18,907 nucleotides of DNA. Source: Cytophagales bacterium (GTDB lineage: Bacteria > Bacteroidota > Bacteroidia > Cytophagales > Cyclobacteriaceae). The notes under the pieces are model-generated. The model was given only the letters and a program-made list of their open reading frames with translations, made no database searches and was not told where the DNA came from. This document shows, piece by piece, positions 15,003-18,907 of this stretch. The translations under genes were made by a program, and so were the position numbers. Position 1 is the first letter of the stretch. Each line of letters starts with the position of its first letter. The DNA is taken from positions 1 through 18,907 of the forward strand of contig DAHVFH010000120.1 in assembly GCA_027317105.1 (NCBI GenBank), read 5' to 3'.

Positions 15003-16244
15003 ATGATTTTATTTAAAGAATTCACTCTTGACAATGGCCTCCGTGTAATCGTGCACGAAGATCACACGGTCCAAATTGCGGTGATGAACATTTTGTACGA
15101 TGTCGGTTCGCGAGACGAGCAGTCAAACAAAACAGGATTTGCACATCTCTTCGAACACCTCATGTTTGGCGGATCGAAAAACATTCCAAATTACGATGTG
15201 CCTTTGCAACTGGTGGGTGGCGAAAACAATGCTTTCACCAATACAGACATCACTAATTATTACCTGACTGTGCCAGCGGCAAATCTGGAAACGGGTTTCT
15301 GGTTGGAAAGCGACCGTATGTTGAGTCTATCGTTTGACCCCAAAGTACTGGAAGTGCAACGGAAGGTGGTGATCGAGGAGTTTAAACAACGATACCTCAA
15401 TCAACCTTACGGAGATGTGTGGCTTAAACTCAGACCGCTTGCCTACGAAACTCATCCGTATCAATGGGCAACCATCGGAAAAGAAATTTCACACATCGAA
15501 AATGCAACTATGGATGACGTGCGCGAATTTTTCTTTACTCACTACATCCCAAGCAATGCGATTCTTGTCGTGGCGGGAAATGTGACCTTAGAACAAGTAA
15601 AAACCCTTTCTGAAAAATGGTTCGGTCCGATTCCCTCCGGAAAAAAGAAAGCGAGAAATTTGCCGATAGAACCCAGACAAAAGGGAAAGAAAATTCTGAA
15701 CATTGAAGCAAAAGTTCCCGCCCATGCGCTATACAAATCTTTTCATATACCTGGCCGATTTGATCCTGATTATTATGCTATCGATATGCTCTGCGATATT
15801 TTGAGCCGTGGCGAATCAAGCAGGCTTTATCAGGAATTGGTGAAAGAAAGAGAAATATTCAACTCCATTTCTTCATTTACCATGGGAAGCATTGACCCGG
15901 GATTGTTGATAATCAATGGAAGGTTGAAGGACGGAGTTGTATTGGAAGAAGCTGAGGTAGAAGTCGATAAAATCTTGCAAAAAATAGTTTTGGAAGGCAT
16001 TCGTGAAAATGAGTTGAGAAAAGCAAAAAATCAATCGGTTGCTACTTTAGAATTTGGCGAAGTGGAAGTAATTAACCGTGCCATGAACTTAGCTTTTGCT
16101 GCGTTAAGCGGAGATGCCAAGTTGGTGAATCTGGAAATAGAAAACATCGAAAAAGTTACGGCTAGCGATGTAAAGCGAGTGGCCAAAGATATTTTGACGG
16201 CAGAAAATTCAAGCGTGATGTACTACCACTCCATTAAAAACTAA
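15003..16244 (+). CDS. M16 family zinc metallopeptidase
   Basis: A 413-residue protein with the inverted zinc motif HLFEH (His48, Glu51, His52) and the downstream third ligand in VVIEEFKQRY (Glu125 or Glu126), at the spacing expected for M16 peptidases. The second half has the M16 C-terminal domain with GESSRLYQELVKEREIFNSI near residue 271, including the Arg/Tyr substrate-binding pair. The length fits a single-unit M16B enzyme, as in mitochondrial processing-peptidase-like proteins, which work as dimers. No signal peptide is visible, so it is probably cytosolic. Many Bacteroidota have a second, inactive M16 gene beside it; here the next gene is ispF instead, 5 bases after the stop. Confidence 0.93.
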   Translation: MILFKEFTLDNGLRVIVHEDHTVQIAVMNILYDVGSRDEQSNKTGFAHLFEHLMFGGSKNIPNYDVPLQLVGGENNAFTNTDITNYYLTVPAANLETGFWLESDRMLSLSFDPKVLEVQRKVVIEEFKQRYLNQPYGDVWLKLRPLAYETHPYQWATIGKEISHIENATMDDVREFFFTHYIPSNAILVVAGNVTLEQVKTLSEKWFGPIPSGKKKARNLPIEPRQKGKKILNIEAKVPAHALYKSFHIPGRFDPDYYAIDMLCDILSRGESSRLYQELVKEREIFNSISSFTMGSIDPGLLIINGRLKDGVVLEEAEVEVDKILQKIVLEGIRENELRKAKNQSVATLEFGEVEVINRAMNLAFAALSGDAKLVNLEIENIEKVTASDVKRVAKDILTAENSSVMYYHSIKN

Positions 16245-16249
16245 AAAAA

Positions 16250-16732
16250 ATGAAAATTCGCGTTGGTCTTGGATTTGATGTTCACCCGTTGGAATCGGGC
16301 CGTGATTTCTTTTTAGGCGGCATAAAACTTCCTTCGGAGAAAGGGGCCGTTGGGCACAGCGATGCGGATGTGCTGATTCACGCGATCTGCGATGCGTTGC
16401 TTGGAGCGGCCAACCTTCGTGATATTGGATTTCACTTTTCAAACACCGATGAACGATGGAAAGGAAAAGACAGCAAATATTTTCTGAAAGAAGTAACCAC
16501 CATGCTAGCTGCCAAAGGGTGGAAAATTGAAAATGTGGACTGCACCGTGGTTTTAGAAAAACCAAAAATCAATCCACACATTGAAGAAATGAAAAATGTA
16601 CTCGCGCCACTCATGAATGTAGAGGTTGATGACGTCTCCATCAAGGCCACAACCAACGAAAGATTAGGGTATGTAGGACGCGAAGAAGGTGCGAATGCGT
16701 ATGCGGTGGCGTTAATTTCAAGAATCATTTGA
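16250..16732 (+). CDS. ispF: 2-C-methyl-D-erythritol 2,4-cyclodiphosphate synthase
   Basis: A 160-residue protein, standard length for IspF, which cyclises the CDP-methylerythritol phosphate intermediate in the MEP isoprenoid pathway with loss of CMP. The divalent-metal ligands Asp10 and His12 (GFDVHPL) and His44 (LIHAICDALLGA) are present, as are the conserved GHSDAD (35-40) and FSNTD (63-67). The C-terminal ERLGYVGREEGANAYAVAL matches the family, which usually reads ExLGFxGRxEGI. It works as a cytosolic trimer. It follows the M16 gene by 5 bases and is probably co-transcribed; no other MEP-pathway gene is nearby. Confidence 0.96.
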   Translation: MKIRVGLGFDVHPLESGRDFFLGGIKLPSEKGAVGHSDADVLIHAICDALLGAANLRDIGFHFSNTDERWKGKDSKYFLKEVTTMLAAKGWKIENVDCTVVLEKPKINPHIEEMKNVLAPLMNVEVDDVSIKATTNERLGYVGREEGANAYAVALISRII

Positions 16733-16745
16733 GCAAATCATTGAA

Positions 16746-16781
16746 CCACATAGACATATAGAAACATAGAAAATCACATAG
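16746..16781. repeat. Short degenerate tandem repeat of ACATAGA type
   Basis: After ispF the sequence holds four spaced copies of a CATAG-like word (CCACATAGA, CATATAGAAA, CATAGAAAAT, CACATAG) at roughly nine to ten base steps. I recall similar ACATAGA-rich strings between genes in other Bacteroidota genomes, which suggests a dispersed intergenic element. There are no conserved repeat-spacer units, so it is not CRISPR. No function is evident. Confidence 0.5.
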
Positions 16782-16842
16782 TTCATTTGTATTTACTCTT
16801 GGCCAACCAATGGTGTTGTCAGCGATATAAAAAATACAATGA

Positions 16843-16872
16843 TTGCTTTTCTTTTCTAAGAATTTATCTTTG
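16843..16872 (+). promoter_or_regulatory. Bacteroidota-type promoter (TTG, 19 bases, TATCTTTG)
   Basis: TTG at 16843-16845 and an exact TAnnTTTG box TATCTTTG at 16865-16872 are separated by 19 bases, the expected -33/-7 spacing. The box ends four bases before the ATG of the hicB pseudogene, so transcription would begin at or next to that ATG. This is the best promoter match in the window and probably now serves mnmD. Confidence 0.65.
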
Positions 16873-16876
16873 ACAC

Positions 16877-17094
16877 ATGAAGAACAATCATAAATACGAA
16901 GTAGTGATCTACTGGAGTAAAGAGGATGGTGCTTATATAGCCTAAGTCCCTGAGCTGCTAGGTTGCGCTGCTGACGGCAAAGCCATAAAGAAGCACTTGC
17001 AAACGTTGAAATCGTTATTAATGAATGGATTGAAACGGCACTTAAAATGAAAAGACCGATCCCAGAACCCAGTGGAAAATTGATGTATGCCTGA
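16877..17094 (+). pseudogene. Broken HicB-like antitoxin gene
   Basis: Reading from ATG 16877 gives MKNNHKYEVVIYWSKEDGAY then IA, a TAA at 16943-16945, and VPELLGCAADGKA, the beginning of the HicB fold (usually AEVPELPGC, so GAA has become TAA). Near 16984 one base is missing; shifting frame there recovers HKEALANVEIVINEWIETAL, then KMKRPIPEPSGKLMYA and a TGA at 17092-17094. Two independent lesions in an otherwise clear HicB sequence make a pseudogene far more likely than programmed recoding. HicB proteins neutralise the HicA RNase; no hicA gene is present on either side. The last 8 bases overlap the mnmD start. Confidence 0.88.
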
Positions 17095-17776
17095 AGAATT
17101 GCAAATTATCGCTACCGAGGATGGTTCCAACACATTATTCAATACTGCGCTAAAAGAAACCTACCACTCCACCCGCGGAGCCATCCAGGAATCCAATCAT
17201 GTTTTTATAAATAATGGTCTCCGGTTTTTTCTGGACTCGCAAAAACCAAATTCAATTTCCGTTTTTGAAGTCGGGTTGGGTACAGGACTCAATGCCTTAC
17301 TTTCTCTGAAGTTTGCCGAAGAAAATAAGTTAAAGATTGAGTATACTTCGATTGAATGTAATCCAATTGCCTTGAAAACAGCCGCGCAGCTTAACTTCGT
17401 TTCCTTATTGAACGATGAAAGTCTCACTTCTCAATTTCAACGGATTCATGATGAAGGATGGGATCAAGAAGTAATTCTATCCAATCATTTTATGCTTCAA
17501 AAAATCAATAATGATTTATTTCTTTTTCAACTAAAACCTAACCAGTTTGATGTTATTTTTTTTGATGCCTTCGCTCCCTCCAAGCAGCCCGAAATGTGGG
17601 CAATGGCGATTTTAGAAAAGGTAGTTCAGTCAATGAAAGAAGGAGGGGTTTTTGTGACTTATTGCGCTAAAGGTCAGCTCAAGCGTGATCTGAAAAGTTT
17701 AGGGCTTATCGTAGAATCGCTTCCAGGGTCTTCTGGTAAACGAGAAATGGTGAGAGCATTGAAAGGAAAATCGTGA
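17087..17776 (+). CDS. mnmD: tRNA (mnm5s2U34)-methyltransferase MnmD
   Basis: A 229-residue SAM-dependent methyltransferase of the DUF752/MnmC-like N-terminal family. It performs the last methylation of 5-aminomethyl-2-thiouridine at the wobble position of tRNAs for Lys, Glu and Gln. Marks are TEDGSNTLFNTALKETYHS at 10-28, GAIQESNHVFINNGL, the SAM-binding loop EVGLGTGLNALL (61-72), the catalytic-region FDAFAPSKQPEMW near 160-172, and TYCAKGQLKRDLKSLGLIVE plus LPGSSGKREMVRA at the end. It is the stand-alone form, without the FAD-dependent MnmC2 domain of E. coli MnmC, as usual outside Proteobacteria. The ATG lies inside the end of the hicB pseudogene; no other promoter is visible between 16873 and 17087. 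Confidence 0.94.
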   Translation: MPEELQIIATEDGSNTLFNTALKETYHSTRGAIQESNHVFINNGLRFFLDSQKPNSISVFEVGLGTGLNALLSLKFAEENKLKIEYTSIECNPIALKTAAQLNFVSLLNDESLTSQFQRIHDEGWDQEVILSNHFMLQKINNDLFLFQLKPNQFDVIFFDAFAPSKQPEMWAMAILEKVVQSMKEGGVFVTYCAKGQLKRDLKSLGLIVESLPGSSGKREMVRALKGKS

Positions 17777-17800
17777 TTTTAGTTTTATGAATTACGATTG

Positions 17801-17808
17801 TAGTTTTG
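17801..17808 (+). promoter_or_regulatory. -7 promoter box (TAGTTTTG) of aguB
   Basis: An exact TAnnTTTG match lies in the 48-base gap after mnmD and ends 16 bases before the GTG start of aguB. A -33 TTG is not clear (TTTTAG occupies that region). Confidence 0.5.
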
Positions 17809-17824
17809 TGGCAAAGTAAAAACC

Positions 17825-18703
17825 GTGTCAAAAAAAGTAAAAGTCGGGCTGGTGCAGATGAGTTGCACTGGCAACAAAGAAGAAAATCTCGCCAAGGCAA
17901 TTGCAAAAGTTAAGGAGGCAGCCAGTAAGGGCGCACAAATCGTTTGCTTGCAAGAACTTTTTACATCATTGTATTTCTGCGATACTGAAGATTACGAACA
18001 CTTTAAACTAGCAGAATCCATCCCAGGCCCATCCACCGATAAATTATCTGGCGTTGCTAAAGAATTAGGGGTGGTCATCATCGCTTCGCTTTTTGAAAAA
18101 AGAGCACAAGGCATTTACCACAACACAACAGCCGTGCTAGACGCAGATGGCAGCTATCTCGGCAAATACCGGAAGATGCATATCCCTGATGACCCCTCAT
18201 TTTACGAAAAATTCTATTTCACACCTGGCGATCTTGGCTACAAAGTATTTAAAACCAAGTTTGCCACCTTCGGGGTGTTGATCTGCTGGGACCAATGGTA
18301 TCCTGAAGCTGCCCGCATCACTGCGCTAATGGGCGCTGAAATTTTATTTTATCCCACCGCCATCGGCTGGGCAACCGCCCAAGATGAAGCCACTAATACC
18401 GAGCAGTACAACGCCTGGCAAACCATTCAGCGAAGTCATGCCGTGGCCAACGGAGTGCATGTGGTGAGTGTAAACCGCGTAGGTTTTGAACAAAATGGCG
18501 CGATGAAATTTTGGGGTGGTTCTTTTGTATCCAATCCGTTAGGCACGCTTCTACATAAAGCCACGCACGATCAAGAAGAAGTGACTGTAGTTGAATTGGA
18601 TTTAAACAAAACCGATAATGTTCGCATTCACTGGCCATTTCTACGCGATCGAAGAATTGATTCGTATCAACCGATCACGCAGCGGTTTATTGATGGGGAA
18701 TAA
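17825..18703 (+). CDS. aguB: N-carbamoylputrescine amidohydrolase
   Basis: A 292-residue nitrilase-superfamily enzyme that hydrolyses N-carbamoylputrescine to putrescine, CO2 and ammonia, the last step of the agmatine deiminase route to polyamines. The catalytic triad is visible: Glu44 in LQELFTSLYFC, Lys117 in YRKMHIPDDPSFYEKFYFTP, and Cys154 in GVLICWDQWYPEAAR. The segments IGWATAQ, WQTIQRSHAVANG and FWGGSFVSNPLG are typical of AguB rather than of other nitrilases, and length fits. The start is GTG at 17825 (MSKKVKVGLVQMSC), since no ATG precedes the first strand. It is cytosolic, with its own promoter box. The partner agmatine deiminase gene, often adjacent, is not within the window. Confidence 0.95.
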   Translation: MSKKVKVGLVQMSCTGNKEENLAKAIAKVKEAASKGAQIVCLQELFTSLYFCDTEDYEHFKLAESIPGPSTDKLSGVAKELGVVIIASLFEKRAQGIYHNTTAVLDADGSYLGKYRKMHIPDDPSFYEKFYFTPGDLGYKVFKTKFATFGVLICWDQWYPEAARITALMGAEILFYPTAIGWATAQDEATNTEQYNAWQTIQRSHAVANGVHVVSVNRVGFEQNGAMKFWGGSFVSNPLGTLLHKATHDQEEVTVVELDLNKTDNVRIHWPFLRDRRIDSYQPITQRFIDGE

Positions 18704-18716
18704 TTTTGGGATTGAG

Positions 18717-18730
18717 AATTAATATTAATT
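18717..18730. terminator. AT-only palindrome between convergent genes, weak terminator candidate
   Basis: AATTAATATTAATT is a perfect 14-base palindrome followed by TTATTTTT, in the 27-base gap between the convergent aguB gene and the minus-strand partial gene. The stem contains no G or C and would be very weak, so a role in termination is only suggested by position. Confidence 0.25.
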
Positions 18731-18907
18731 TTATTTTTCTCTTTTCCTGAGTTTGCTCTCCTGAATTTCAAAGAATTTTTCAATCTCTTTATCCAACGGA
18801 TTATCCAGGATTACATTATAATTTTTCCAAAAGGATTCGTTGTAAGTCTTGGTTTGCAACGCCAGCGAGACGTCCTTTGATTTTTTTGAAGCTAATGACT
18901 TTCTCCT
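18731..18907 (-). CDS. 3' end of an unidentified protein (partial)
   Basis: The minus strand is open from the window edge to a TAA at 18733-18731, giving the last 58 residues of a protein. The end reads TKTYNESFWKNYNVILDNPL, DKEIEKFFEIQES, KLRKREK. The FWxxYNxI pattern near the end recalls C-termini of exported Bacteroidota proteins with carboxypeptidase-regulatory-like domains, but this rests on memory of a short motif. The protein body lies outside the window. It converges on aguB. Confidence 0.6.
   Translation of the reverse strand, partial: RRKSLASKKSKDVSLALQTKTYNESFWKNYNVILDNPLDKEIEKFFEIQESKLRKREK

Noticed and set aside
16746..16781. Possible miniature CRISPR array
   Set aside because: Units are 7-10 bases and contiguous, with no spacers and no cas genes.
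16733..16876. hicA gene before the hicB pseudogene
   Set aside because: The 144-base gap is too short for the usual 60-80 residue HicA and contains only the ACATAGA repeat and promoter.
16877..17094. Programmed frameshift or stop-codon readthrough in hicB
   Set aside because: There is no slippery run or structured element evident at the lesions, and two unrelated lesions in a 72-codon gene favour decay.

Overview
The window looks like a chromosomal stretch from a member of the Bacteroidota, most likely the order Cytophagales. Evidence: several start-proximal TAnnTTTG boxes (the Bacteroidota -7 promoter element), a bacillithiol-linked redox protein (YtxJ family), a fused alpha/beta 2-oxoacid dehydrogenase E1, a DUF4139 protein carrying a carboxypeptidase-regulatory/TonB-plug insert, a DUF6364 antitoxin, and a DUF1501/DUF1800 pair. 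The placement is inference from gene content; there is no rRNA or tRNA in the window to confirm it.

Layout. 1-93: 5' end of an exported protein (minus). 161-908: OsmC-like peroxidase (plus) converging with a YtxJ/bacilliredoxin-like protein (minus). 913-3627: a 904-residue exported, very basic Gly/Arg/Asn-rich repeat protein, apparently in one transcript with ytxJ; I do not recognise its function. 3729-4019: small TPR-like protein. 4016-5995: fused E1 alpha/beta of a branched-chain/pyruvate-type dehydrogenase. 6093-9256: a block of defence or accessory type, namely a DUF6364 antitoxin plus PIN toxin, a mosaic DUF4139 protein, and a HigA-like antitoxin without a toxin beside it. 9298-10308: fatty-acid desaturase closely resembling eukaryotic sphingolipid delta-4 desaturases. 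10399-11313: atypical SDR/epimerase. 11424-11609: doubtful small ORF. 11694-14854: DUF1501-DUF1800 operon (minus). 15003-16732: M16 peptidase and ispF (plus). 16877-17094: a broken HicB antitoxin gene whose tail overlaps the start of mnmD (17087-17776). 17825-18703: N-carbamoylputrescine amidohydrolase. 18731-18907: 3' end of an unidentified protein (minus).

Most genes are housekeeping: isoprenoid synthesis (ispF), tRNA wobble-uridine modification (mnmD), polyamine synthesis (aguB), oxoacid oxidation (E1) and thiol/peroxide defence (OsmC, YtxJ). The most unusual items are the repeat protein, whose internal units follow a long-long-short, long-long-short order (59-59-42-62-62-42 residues), the eukaryote-like sphingolipid desaturase in a bacterial setting, and the hicB pseudogene that keeps an intact-looking promoter and seems to have become the leader of mnmD. 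I found no CRISPR array, insertion sequence, rRNA or tRNA gene. No complete, clearly new multi-gene system is evident; the repeat protein and its ytxJ neighbour are the best candidate for something undescribed.
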